Shown piece after piece: positions 41,232 to 51,121 of a stretch of DNA of 64,000 nucleotides (its first letter is position 1; each line of letters starts with the position of its first letter). The notes below the pieces were generated by a model. It saw only the letters and a list, made by a program, of their open reading frames with translations. It made no database searches and was not told the DNA's origin. Source of the stretch: Diacronema lutheri (taxonomy: Eukaryota > Haptophyta > Pavlovophyceae > Pavlovales > Pavlovaceae); assembly GCA_019448385.1 (NCBI GenBank), contig JAGTXO010000034.1, forward strand, positions 234,501-298,500. Reading direction: 5' to 3'. A program made the translations under genes and the position numbers.

Positions 41232-43358
41232 TTTCAACACGGGCGCGGCCGCCATCGTCATCGTCGAGACGTCAAAGATACGCCACTGCGGCTCGGATGT
41301 TTTGGTACGCGCGCTCGTCGCGTTGATCAGGTTGGCCACGTCCGAGCCGAGCGCGCGCGCGGCGGCGGCGGCGGCGGAGGCCGCGGCCGCCGCACCGCCG
41401 CCCACATCCTCAAGCTCGTCCGCGTCGACGTCGGCGGACCGCTGGCGCCCGCCGTGCAGCGCGCACGCGCACCCACCCGAACAGCGCACGTCAACCGCGG
41501 CGAAGCCCGCGTACGACTGCATGTAGGTGATCGCGAGCCACGCGACGCCGCGCAGCTCGAGCGCCCACCGGATCGTCGCATTTGGTGCGCTCGCCTGCAG
41601 CGCGGGTAGCCGCCGAATGCCTGCGCCATTCTCCTCCTCGACCACTGCCCATCCGGCGTTGTCCTGTGCGCCGGACGCCATCGCTTCCACGCTGAGGCAG
41701 TTGCGCTCGTCGCCGCCCGTCGCGCCCGCGTCGTCGGCGCGCGCGTCGAGGCCGCGGTTGAGTGCGTGCAGCGCGGCGGGCAACACCTCGCGCGGCGCGC
41801 CCGGCGGCCAGCCCGCGCCGCCGAGCGCGGCGGGCGCGAGTGACGCGGTCTCGCGCGCCGCGCGCGCCGAGCGCTCGAGCAGCTCGAGGATGTGCGCGGC
41901 GAAGAAGGCGTGGCCGTCCACGTTCGGGTGGTACATGTCGCCGTGCAGCATGCCCTCCTCTCCGTGCCGAGCGCCGTCGCGCGCGTAACACCAACTCGCG
42001 CCCGTCGGGTCGACACCCGGCAGGTGCCGCTCGCACGGCGCGGAGAAGGCGCGCTGCATGTGGAGGGTGGGCAGGTCGTAATGCGCGCCGAGCGCGGCGA
42101 GGTTGGCCTGCACGTCGGTGAGTGTTGAGTGGGGCGGTGCTGGCTTGAAATGCTTGGGGACCCACAGCAGCATGAGCACCGCCGGCCTCTCCGGCCCGGC
42201 GAGCGCCGCGCGCAGCACACGCTCCTGCAGGCAGAGCATGCGTCCGCCCCCATTGACTGCGTACTCGTGCACGACGAGGTCCACGCCGCCGAGCGACGCG
42301 CCGAAGCACGCGGCCATGAAGAGGAGCGGTTTGGCCGACGTGCGCATCGTCGCCTGCCCCGGAAACGCGTGCTGCAGCCAGTGGATCAGCAGGCAGCGCC
42401 ACGAGTTGCGCGGGAAGCACGTGCGCGAGCGTGACGCGCACGCCAGCTGCGCGCCCGCCGCCGACGACTGCGAGAAAAAGGTGGTCGGAGGGGCTTCGCC
42501 GCGCGGTGCGCCACCCGTGCACGACTGGTACGGGTCGGCCGCCGGCAGCTCGACCGTCGGGCAGCGCGCGCCGGCAGCGGCGGCGGCGGCGGCTGCGGCG
42601 GGCGGCGCCGCGCGCGAGCGCACGGCGGCATATTGCGCACCCGCCGTGCCGCCGTCGACGAGAGACTGGTTGATCCAATCGTGGCGTTGCGCGGCGCGCG
42701 CGGCGTTGGCCGTGGCCACTCTGTCCGTGCACGTCAGGCACGAGTGCGTCGCGCCCGTGCCGCGCGTCACCGACTCGCCCAGGAAGTAGACCGTTACCGA
42801 TTCGCCGCGCAGCAGCTTTGCAAAGAAGGCGTCAAGCCGCGCGCGCGGCGCGCCGTCGGCGCGGGCCCAGGCGGACTCGGTCGCGTTGGGTGGCGGGCGC
42901 AGGCGGGGTGTGATCCCCGGACGCCAGCGCAGCGCGCACTCGCTCCCGATTGCCATCGCGCGCTCGCTTGACGGCGCGGCGGGCGGCGCGCCGCCACCAG
43001 CGTCGGCGCCGCCGCCAGCGTCGGAGTCGCCGCCGTCGCCGCGGCGCGCCGGCGGCTCGGCGACGGCGCCGACGGCAAGCTGCACGGGTAAGCCAGCGCC
43101 CGCAACCAGTGCAGGCGCACCGGACGCAGCGCCGCTGCTGCGCGGCGGCGGGTCCGAGTGTGCGACGGCTGGCGCGCTGTCGCGAACGCTTGCCGCCGTG
43201 TGCGCGCCGAGCGCGGTGTCAGACGTGCCGCGCTGGATCGAGCGGACGACGATGGACTCGTCGATCTGGTTGCGCAACATGGCCGCCGGCCGCATTCCCA
43301 CGCAGATGAAGCCGAGGAGCAGGAAGCCGACGCCCGCCACCACGCGGTCCAGCCGCAT
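40851..43358 (-). CDS. Membrane-anchored SGNH/GDSL-like hydrolase
   Basis: Single exon of 835 residues. One N-terminal hydrophobic helix (VVAGVGFLLLGFICVGMRPA) after a short basic start predicts a type II membrane protein facing the Golgi or cell surface. The catalytic region shows SGNH blocks: FLGESVTRG near residue 193 (block I, nucleophile Ser in place of the usual GDS), VDLVVHEYAVNGGGR (Asn-containing block), and GDMYHPNVDGHAFFA near residue 473 with the Asp/His pair. Known SGNH enzymes remove acetyl or acyl groups from polysaccharides, glycoproteins or lipids; the substrate here is unknown. The C-terminal part has a long poly-Gly tract and a beta-rich tail (GKFKLLLVSLIRV), possibly a carbohydrate-binding domain (inferred). 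Confidence 0.75.
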
Positions 43359-43774
43359 CGTGCCGCCGCCTCAACCGCACCAGCGACTCGCGAACGTGCG
43401 CACGATGGCCGCAAGTCGCGCGGTTAAAGGGCGCCGCGTGACTGTGCGGAGATGGCGCGCGCGCTGGTCGATGCGGGTGCTGACGCGCGCGAGCCCGCCG
43501 CCGACGGTCCGTGCGTGCGCACACCTCGAGCAGCCGGCGGCAAGGCTGCCGCCGCTGGCAGCGCCGTGGACGCTCGCCAAACTCGTGGGTGGACGACGCA
43601 CGCCAACTTGGCCAAGTCCGTCCGCGAGGCATGGCAGCCGAGCGGCGTTTGCGCGCGCGCCAAGCCCGCGGCCGCGCGCGTCGGCGCTTGCGGAAGCGTC
43701 GAACTGAGGTGGCCCTGAGGTGGCAGCCACTTAAGGGGCTCTCCGCCTCCGCCGTTCAGCCGGAGGAGGCGATG

Positions 43775-43807
<33 letters not shown>

Positions 43808-43922
43808 TAGCGAATCCTACGAAAGTTTGACTGAGCGCCAGGGCAACGCCCAGGGGTGCGCACCTGCCGCGTGGCGTTGCTCGCCGCCGCGCCCGAGCCT
43901 CGTGCGCAGCGGGCAGGCGCGC
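43359..43922. other. Intergenic region with C homopolymer
   Basis: Between the SGNH-like gene's 5' end and the J-protein gene's 3' end. It holds an 88-residue plus-strand frame (43452-43718) with no recognisable similarity or coding signal, and a run of about thirty C residues at 43777-43807. No gene is supported. Confidence 0.5.
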
Positions 43923-45017
43923 TCACGCGACGGACGCCGCCTCCTGCGCACGCGCGCCCTCCACCCCGTCGTCCGCGCCGTCCGCCGCCGCCGCCGCGGC
44001 GGCGTTGGCCGACGCGGCCGCCGTGCGCATCACGTTGCGCGCGACGAAGTCGAGGGGCACATCGGCGGCAAGCGCGCACACGCCGAGCCGGTGGCCGCAC
44101 GCGCCCGCGACGTCGAGCCATGGCTGCGCCTCGTCCTTGCCGAGCTTGCCGACGGCCGTGAACTCGGCGCGCGCCTTGCCGCCGATGCCCTCGTACCACG
44201 AGCCCGCCGGCCGGTCGCCGCCCGCGCCGCCGCCCGCGCGGCCGCCGCGCCCGCCGCCGAGCTGCTCGTATGCTTCACTCACCGCGCGCATCCTGTCGAT
44301 CGCGGCGGCGGCGCCGGCCTCGTCGCCGACGAAGCGGTCGGGGTGGAGCTCCATCACGAGCTTGCGGTGCGCGCGCTTCAGATCCGCCGCGCTCGCGCCC
44401 GCCTCCACGCCGAGCGTGCGGCGCGCGTCCTCGCGCGCGGTGCCAATCGTCGAGAGGCCATCGCACACGTGCTTTGAGAAGGAATGGAGCGGCTCGTACG
44501 CAAACTCGAGGTTCTGGCGCGGCGCGGTGCGCAGCTTGGGGACGACCTGGCCGCCCGCCTCGAGGACCTCGCGCCGCGCCGCGGCGAGCGCGCCCGGCAC
44601 GAGCGCGCTCGGCTCGGAGACGCCCGCGCAGTGCAGCGCGAGCAGCGCGATCGGTACCCAGTCGGACAGCTCGGGGACGCCGTCGGCGCGGACGGTGATC
44701 GACCATTGCGTGACGGGTGTCTGTGCGTCATCTGTGCTCGTCATCGCGTCGAGCGCCTCGTACACCTTGGTCGCCTGCGCGAGCAGCTCCTTGGCCGTCG
44801 GGCCGGTCGGCGTTGCGGGCTTCGCGCCAAACCCGCCGGCCTTGGCCGGCTTCTTGGGCTTGGCGGCGAGGCAGACGGCGGCACGGCGCGGCAAGGCGCG
44901 CAAGCGCACCGCGCTTAGCGCGCTCGCCCGCGCCGCGCCGCACCTCGCGCCCGCCGCCGACGTGGCGAACGACGCGGCGCCGACGGTGAACGCGAGCAAC
45001 CACGTCGTTCGCATCAT
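43923..45017 (-). CDS. J-domain (DnaJ-like) protein, probably plastid-targeted
   Basis: Single exon of 364 residues from the ATG at 45017. It starts with a signal-like stretch (MMRTTWLLAFTVGAASFA) followed by an Arg/Ala-rich region with RALPRRAAVCLAAKPKKPA, which resembles the bipartite targeting peptide of a secondary plastid. The centre is a helical domain I do not recognise (AKELLAQATKVYEALDAM; SDWVPIALLALHCAGV). The J domain starts near residue 195 (DARRTLGVEAGASAADLKRA) with HPD in MELHPDRFVGDE near residue 225. J proteins recruit and activate Hsp70 through HPD. After a Gly-rich linker the C-terminus has WYEGIGGKARAEF. No zinc-finger or standard substrate-binding domains are present, so this is a type III J protein with a likely specific client. 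Confidence 0.8.
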   Translation of the reverse strand: MMRTTWLLAFTVGAASFATSAAGARCGAARASALSAVRLRALPRRAAVCLAAKPKKPAKAGGFGAKPATPTGPTAKELLAQATKVYEALDAMTSTDDAQTPVTQWSITVRADGVPELSDWVPIALLALHCAGVSEPSALVPGALAAARREVLEAGGQVVPKLRTAPRQNLEFAYEPLHSFSKHVCDGLSTIGTAREDARRTLGVEAGASAADLKRAHRKLVMELHPDRFVGDEAGAAAAIDRMRAVSEAYEQLGGGRGGRAGGGAGGDRPAGSWYEGIGGKARAEFTAVGKLGKDEAQPWLDVAGACGHRLGVCALAADVPLDFVARNVMRTAAASANAAAAAAADGADDGVEGARAQEAASVA

Positions 45018-45089
45018 GTGACCGGACGTTTCTGGCCCCTTGATGAGCATGGCGGCAAAGACTTGAAGAGTTCCAGAACTTTGGCCGCC

Positions 45090-46464
45090 ATGCTGATGCT
45101 CAGCCGCCAGTGTGTTCGGCGCGTGGGCCACGCGGCGTGCGTCGGCGCGGCGCGGCGGGCTGCCGCGCCAGCGCAGCTGCAGCCGCGTCGGTGGCTTGCG
45201 ACGACGTTCTCGATGCCTCCCGCCGCCCCATTCGCGCCCACCAAGAGCGCCGGCGACGCGGCGGCGCCGTGCGTGGCGGGCGCCGCCGCGCAGGTCGCAC
45301 CGCGCGCGCTCGGCTGGTGGCTCCTCGGCTCCGCGGCGTCGGTGTTTGGGATGGTCGTGCTCGGCGGGTGCGCGCGTGCGCTCGCCGCGCGCCTGCAGCC
45401 GCTGCTGTGTGCGCGCGCGCCGGCGCCCCCGCGCGCTCACGCCGCGCGCGCCGTGCGCCGGCCGGCGCCGCGCCAGGTACACGCGCCTCACGCGCTCCGG
45501 ACTATCCATGACGGACTGGCGCCCGCAGGGCTCGGCGCTGCCGTCGGGCGAGGCGGAGTGGGAGGCGGCGTTCGATCGGTACAAGCAGTTCCCCGAGTTC
45601 CAGCTCACCAACAGCAAGATGGCGCTCGACGAGTTCAAGCAGATCTACTTTGTCGAATGGGCGCACCGGATGGCAGGCCGCGCGGTTGGCGTCATCTACG
45701 GCGTGCCGCTGCTCGCCTTCGCGCTGGCGGGCAAGGTGCCGCGCGCGCTCGCGCCACGCCTTGCGCTCCTCTTCGCGCTCGGCGGCAGCCAGGGCCTCGT
45801 CGGATGGTGGATGGTCCGGTCCGGCCTCGAGGCGCCGGCCGCTGACCTCGATGGCGTGCCGCGCGTGTCGCCGTACCGGCTCGCGACGCACCTGACGATG
45901 GCGTTCACAATCTACTCGCTGCTGCTCGCAACGTCGCTGCAGGTCCTCTGGCCGCGGCCGCACGGCCCGTCCGCCGCCCTCTCCGCCGCCGCGCGCCGCG
46001 CCCTCGCCTCCGCCGCGCTGGGCGCGCGCGCGGTTGCGGCGGTCGTCGCGCTCACCGCGTTCTCGGGCGCGTTCGTGGCCGGCATGCATGCGGGCTATTC
46101 GTACAACACGTTCCCGCTGATGGACGGGAAGCTCGTGCCCGACGGGTACTGGCGCCTCTCGCCCGCGCACCGCAACTTGTTCGAGAACGTGCCCGCCGTC
46201 CAGTTCGACCACCGCGTGCTCGCGATGACGACGCTCGGCTCCGTCGGCGCCTTCTGGGCGTACGCGCGCTCGCTCCGCGCGCTCCCGCCCGCCGCGCGGC
46301 TCGCGAGCCACGGGCTGCTCGCGGGCGCCGGCGCGCAGGTCGCGCTGGGCATCGCGACGCTGCTGCACGCCGTGCCCGTCGAGCTGGGCACCGCGCACCA
46401 GGCGGGCGCGCTCTCCCTCTTCTCGATCACGCTCGTGCTGCTGCACGTGCTCACGGCCGAGTGA
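45090..46464 (+). CDS. COX15: Haem A synthase (COX15/CtaA family)
   Basis: Exons 45090-45367 and 45477-46464 join within a Gly codon (VVLGG / YTRLTRSGLSMTDW) to give 421 residues. The enzyme oxidises the C8 methyl of haem O to the formyl of haem A in the inner mitochondrial membrane, for cytochrome c oxidase. The N-terminus is a mitochondrial presequence (SRQCVRRVGHAACVGAARRA). The conserved sequence TRLTxSGLSMTDW is present. Four haem-ligand histidines are visible: EWAHRMAGR, ATHLTMAF, QFDHRVLA and GTAHQAGAL. Eight membrane segments fit the family. It is divergent from the J-protein gene with only 72 bp between the two ATGs. Confidence 0.95.
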
Positions 46465-46711
46465 TGTTGCGACTGCGCGGCGGGAGCTCCTTCCGCACGG
46501 CTGCCGCGCGTTCGCCGGCGCGCGCTCGTCGGTGCGCCCGAGCCCGCCAATGACATGCAGTCGTTTGACCAATTGCCTCACTGACTGATGACCGACTGGA
46601 TCGGAGGGAAACAAGAGTGCTGATCGCTTTTCGCCCACGCGCCTCAAAGCTGCGACCGCGCCTGACAAGCGCAGAAGGGCCACTCCACCCAAAGCCTTTG
46701 CGCCGCGCAGC

Positions 46712-48806
46712 ATGCGCGTCGCGGCGCTCATCCTGCTCCTCCTCCGCCTGCTCATCGCGCCCGAGTCATCCGCCGCCGAGCGCGTGATCATCTTCTCCCA
46801 GGCCGAGCCAACAGCGCAGCTCCTCGCCGACGCGCCCGCCGGCTCGGTGTCGGTGCGGCGCGCGCTCGACGTGCGCCTCAAGGCGGCGCGCGGCGGCGCC
46901 TTCTCGGCAGACGTGACGGAGGAGGGCGCGCGCTACTTCGCCTCGCGCGGCGCGACGGTCGCACCTGACCGCGTGATGAGCACGCGCCCTCTGCGCGGCG
47001 GCGACGAGCCTCGCGCGCACCTCGCGCACGCGCGCGCGCGCGCCGCCGACGCGACGCAGCGCGCACCGGTGCGGCCGGCGAGCACGGCGAGCGCAGCCGC
47101 GGCGGCGGCGGGCGATAGCCTTTACTTCTCGGTGCCGTGGGGCCTCGACCGCATCGACCAGCGTTCGCTTCCCCTCGACGAGCGGTACCGGCCGCCCGCG
47201 CGTGGCGGCGGCGGTGCGGGCGTGCACATCTTCATCGTCGACACGGGCATCAACGCGGCGCACGTCGAGTTCGCAGGCGGGCGGCTGGGCGATGGCATCG
47301 ACTTTGTGGACGACGACGCGAGCCCCGACGACTGCTCCGGCCACGGCACGCACACGGCCGGCACCGCGGCCGGCGCGACCGTCGGCGTTGCGCGCGAGGC
47401 GATCGTGCATGCAGTTCGGGTCCTAGGTTGCGACAACCGCGGGCTCGAGTCGGACGTGCTTGCCGGCGTCGCGTGGGCGTTCGCGCACCCGGCGCCGATG
47501 CGCAAGAAGGTCGTCTCCATCTCGCTCGGCGCGCCGCGCCGGCCTGGCGGCGAGACGGACGCGCTCTGGTCGGCGTTCGTGGACGAGGGGCTGCTCATCG
47601 TCTCGGCGGCGGGCAACTCTGGGGCGGACGCGTGCGACGAGCTGCCGGCGCACATCCCGTCAATCATCGCGGTGGGCGCGAGCAACGAGCACGACGCGGC
47701 GGCCGCGTTCAGCAACGCTGGCGCCTGCGTTGACCTCTTCGCGCCCGGCTTTGGCGTCCGCTCGGCGTGGATCGGCGCGCGCGCGCACTACGCCAAGCTC
47801 TCGGGCACGAGCATGGCGTGCCCTCACGTCGCCGGCGTCGCGGCGCAGCTCCTCGCGGCCGCGCCGAACGGCCTCACGCCGGCGGAGGTGCGCGACGCGC
47901 TGCGCAACGCCTCCGTCGCTGGCGCGCTGATCGACTCGAAGGAGCCCGGCGCGCAGCCCGGCCGCAACGTGCCCAACCTGCTGCTGCAGACCGTTGGCGA
48001 TCCACCGCCGCCACCCAACGCAACGCGCGTCGTGCCCATCGCGGTCGAGGTGCTGCCCGACCGCTTCCCAGAGGAGACGTCGTGGCAGCTCGCGGAGCTG
48101 CTCGGCGAGACCGACGAGCCGAACGTGCTCTTCGCGCGGCTGCTCAACGCGAGCGAGCGCATCCGGCCGACGAGGTGGGACCTCGAGCTACGCGTCGACT
48201 CGCCCGCGCGCTACGCGCTGACCGTGTACGACACGTTTGGCGACGGGCTCGCGTCGTGCCCACCGATGGCGGCGTGCGAGTTCCGCCTGTTCCTCGACGG
48301 CGAGCAGATCGGCAGCGGCGCGCTCTTCGGCTTCAACCAGACGGTGCCGTTCGCGATCGGCTTTCCCGCGCCGCCACCAAGCCCGCCTGCGCCGCCGCCG
48401 GCGCCACCCGCCGCGCCGCCACCGCCGTCGCCACCGCCCGGCCCTCCAGCCGCGCCACCCTCGCCGCAGCCGGCGGGCCTCGCCACGTTGCGCTGCCTCA
48501 TCGTACCCGACAATTACCCGCAGGAGACGTCCTGGCGGCTCGTGCGCGACGGCGTTGACATCGTGCGCCGCGCGCGCCTCGTGGAGGGCCAGGGCGCGAC
48601 AACTTGGAATGTGAGCCTAACACAGGGCTCGTACACGTGGGAGATCCTCGACGCGTTCGGCGACGGCATCTGCTGCAGCGTCGGCGCGGGGCGGTACGAG
48701 CTGGCGCTCGACGGCGTCATCCTCGCGCAGGGCGGCACGTTCGAGGCGGTCGAGGCCGTCCGCTTCGCCGTTGGCCTCCCGCTCCCGCCGCCTGCCCAGT
48801 CGCCGC

Positions 48807-48837
<31 letters not shown>

Positions 48838-50890
48838 GTCGCCGCCGCCGTCGCCGCCGCCAGTGCCGCCGAGCCCGCCAGCGTCGCCGCCCGCCCCGCC
48901 CACTCCGCCGAGCCCGCCGAGCCCGCCGGGCGAGAGCTTGGTCGTGCGCATCACGCCCGACGAGTGCGCGCGTCGGCGCGGATCCGCATCGCTGGCGGCG
49001 CGCGAAGCCCCGCGCTCACCGCGCGCGCCCCTTCACCTGCGCGCGCGCGCGCGTGCGCAATGCGCGTGCCCTGCGGCGTGACCAACGCCCGCGCGCCGCG
49101 CGTCCTTCGCCCGCGCGCCGCGCCTTTTGCCGCGCGCTAGCTTCCCGTCCGAGACGAGTTGGACGCTAAGCCAGGGCACGACCGTGCTCGCGTCCGGCAC
49201 GCTCGGCATCAACCAGGAGAAGCCCAAGGAGTGGACGATTGCACTGCTGCCGGGCGATTACGCCTTCACGATCAGCGACACCTATGGCGATGGTCTCCAG
49301 GAGGGTGGTGGAAAGTGAGCTGCCGCGGCTACGCGTGCACGCGTCACACGGCTCTCGCGCCGCGCGCGCCACGCGCGCGCTGATCCGAGCGCGCGCGGTC
49401 GCGCGGCGCATGCGCCCCGCTCGTGCGTGCGCGCGGCTGATTTTGTCCCCACCGTTAGATATGAGCTGCTGCTTGGCGGGAGGCTGATCGCCGAGGGCGG
49501 CGCGTTTGCGTTCGCCGAGACGGTCGCGTTCAGCGTCGGCGCGCCCAACCCGCCACCGCCCAACCCGCCGCCGCCGAGCCCGCCGCCGCCGAGCTCGCCT
49601 CCGCCGAGCCCGCCTGCGCCGCCCGCGCCTCCGCCTGGTCCGCCCGCGCCACCGCGCCCGCCGCCGGCGCCTCCGGGCGAGCGCTTCGAGGTGCAGATCC
49701 AGCCGGACGCATGGCCCGGCGAGGTGAGCTGGGCGCTCTCGCGCGACGGAGAGCCCATCGCATCGGAGCAGGTTTTAACGCCCGCGCCCGGCGGTGGCGT
49801 GCAGAGCTGGGTGCTGCTGCTGCAGCGCGGCGCATACACGTGGACGATCACTGACCAAGGCAACGACGGCCTCTGCTGCAAGTACGGTCGAGGCGGGTGC
49901 GCGCGCGCGCGCGGGCGAGCGCCGCGCGCTGCGGCGTCGCGCGCTGCGAAGCATCCCCGCAGCGATCGACGCGCGCCCTGTGCGTGGCGCGCGGCTGAGG
50001 CGATCGACGCGCGACCTACGCGTGGCGCATCGCCGCGCGCGCACAGCTACGTGCTGCTCCTGCGCGGCGAGCAGATTGCGAAGGGCGGTGTGTTTGGCAC
50101 GAGCGAGTCGGTCCAGATCTCGCTCGGGCTGCCCGCGCCGCCGCCAAGCCCTCCGCTCTCGCCGTCGCCGCCGCCCGCGCCGCCCATCCCGCCCATCCCG
50201 CCTCAGCTGCCGCCGCCGCCGCCGCCGCCGCCGAGCCCGCTGCCCGCGCCGCCACCGCCGTCGCCGTCGCCGCCACCGCCACCGCCCGCAAAGCAGAGCC
50301 CGCCGTCGCCTCCGTCGAGCCCGCCGGCGCCGCAGATGCCGCCGCCGAGCCCTCCGAGCCCTCCAATCGCCGTGCGCGTCGAGATCGCCGCGGACAGCCT
50401 CCCGGAAGAGACCTCTTTCCAGCTCTGGCGCGACGGCGCGCTGTTGCACGCGGAGCAAATGCGCCCGCGGCAGGGCGCGACGACATGGGAGTACGAGCTG
50501 CGCCCCGGCTGCTACACGTTCCGCATCTTCGACTCGTGGGGCGACGGCTGCTGCTGCCTCTACGGGCTCGGCCGTTACAACCTCATCGTCGGCGGCGAGC
50601 GCGTCGCGACGGGCTGCGAGTTTGGCAGCGCGGACGTCGTCCCGTTCTCCGTGCCCGCCAGCTTGGAGTGCGTCGGGATGCCGCCAGCCATCGTCGCGCC
50701 CATCGCGCCGCCGCCGCTGCCGACCCCGCCCGGCGCCATGTCGCCCACCCCGCCGGGCATCATCATGCTCCAGCCGGCGTTCCCGCCGGCGGTCGCGCCG
50801 TCGCCAGCGGCGGCGCCGTCTCCGGGCCGCGTGGGCATCGCGCGCGCCGGCGCTGCGCCCTCGCCGCCCGCAAAGCCGCGCGCGCCGTGA
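46712..50890 (+). CDS. Secreted subtilisin-like serine protease with four repeat modules
   Basis: Exons 46712-48963, 49141-49314, 49459-49896 and 50047-50890 join to 1235 residues. A signal peptide (ALILLLLRLLIA) is followed by an inhibitor-like propeptide and an S8 catalytic domain: Asp in HIFIVDTGIN (about 176), His in SGHGTHTAGT (about 210), oxyanion Asn in SAAGNSGAD (about 301) and Ser in GTSMACPHVAG (about 366). The domain is close to the proteinase K subgroup. The C-terminal half has repeated modules, each opening with a P-E-TSW motif (FPEETSWQL, YPQETSWRL, FPSETSWTL, LPEETSFQL; one divergent copy GEVSWAL) and containing GDG and a YELxLxG strand. They are separated by long Pro-rich SPPP linkers. 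This resembles cell-wall or matrix proteins. Its role may be matrix remodelling or nutrition (inferred). Confidence 0.92.
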
Positions 50891-51121
50891 GGGCCGTCAG
50901 GCCGTCGCACGTGCAGCGCACGCAGCCCACGGTCATCGGCGCGAGCCACACGGCGCGACTTGCACTCGCGCGGCGCTGGGCGCGCTGCCGTCGCCGGCTC
51001 GACGTCGGGGCGAGCCGCGTGAGCGGCAGCGCGACGACAGAGACGGGCACAGTCAGCTAGGCACAACAAAAAAAGATATTTTAAAAAGGCGTCGTCCCTC
51101 CGCGCCCGGCTGGGAGAGGAA

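Noticed and set aside
43452-43718. 88-residue plus-strand small protein
   Set aside because: No similarity, weak codon bias and no supporting context; kept as intergenic.
45502-46881. 459-residue minus-strand frame across COX15
   Set aside because: Antisense shadow; the plus strand carries the four haem-ligand histidines.
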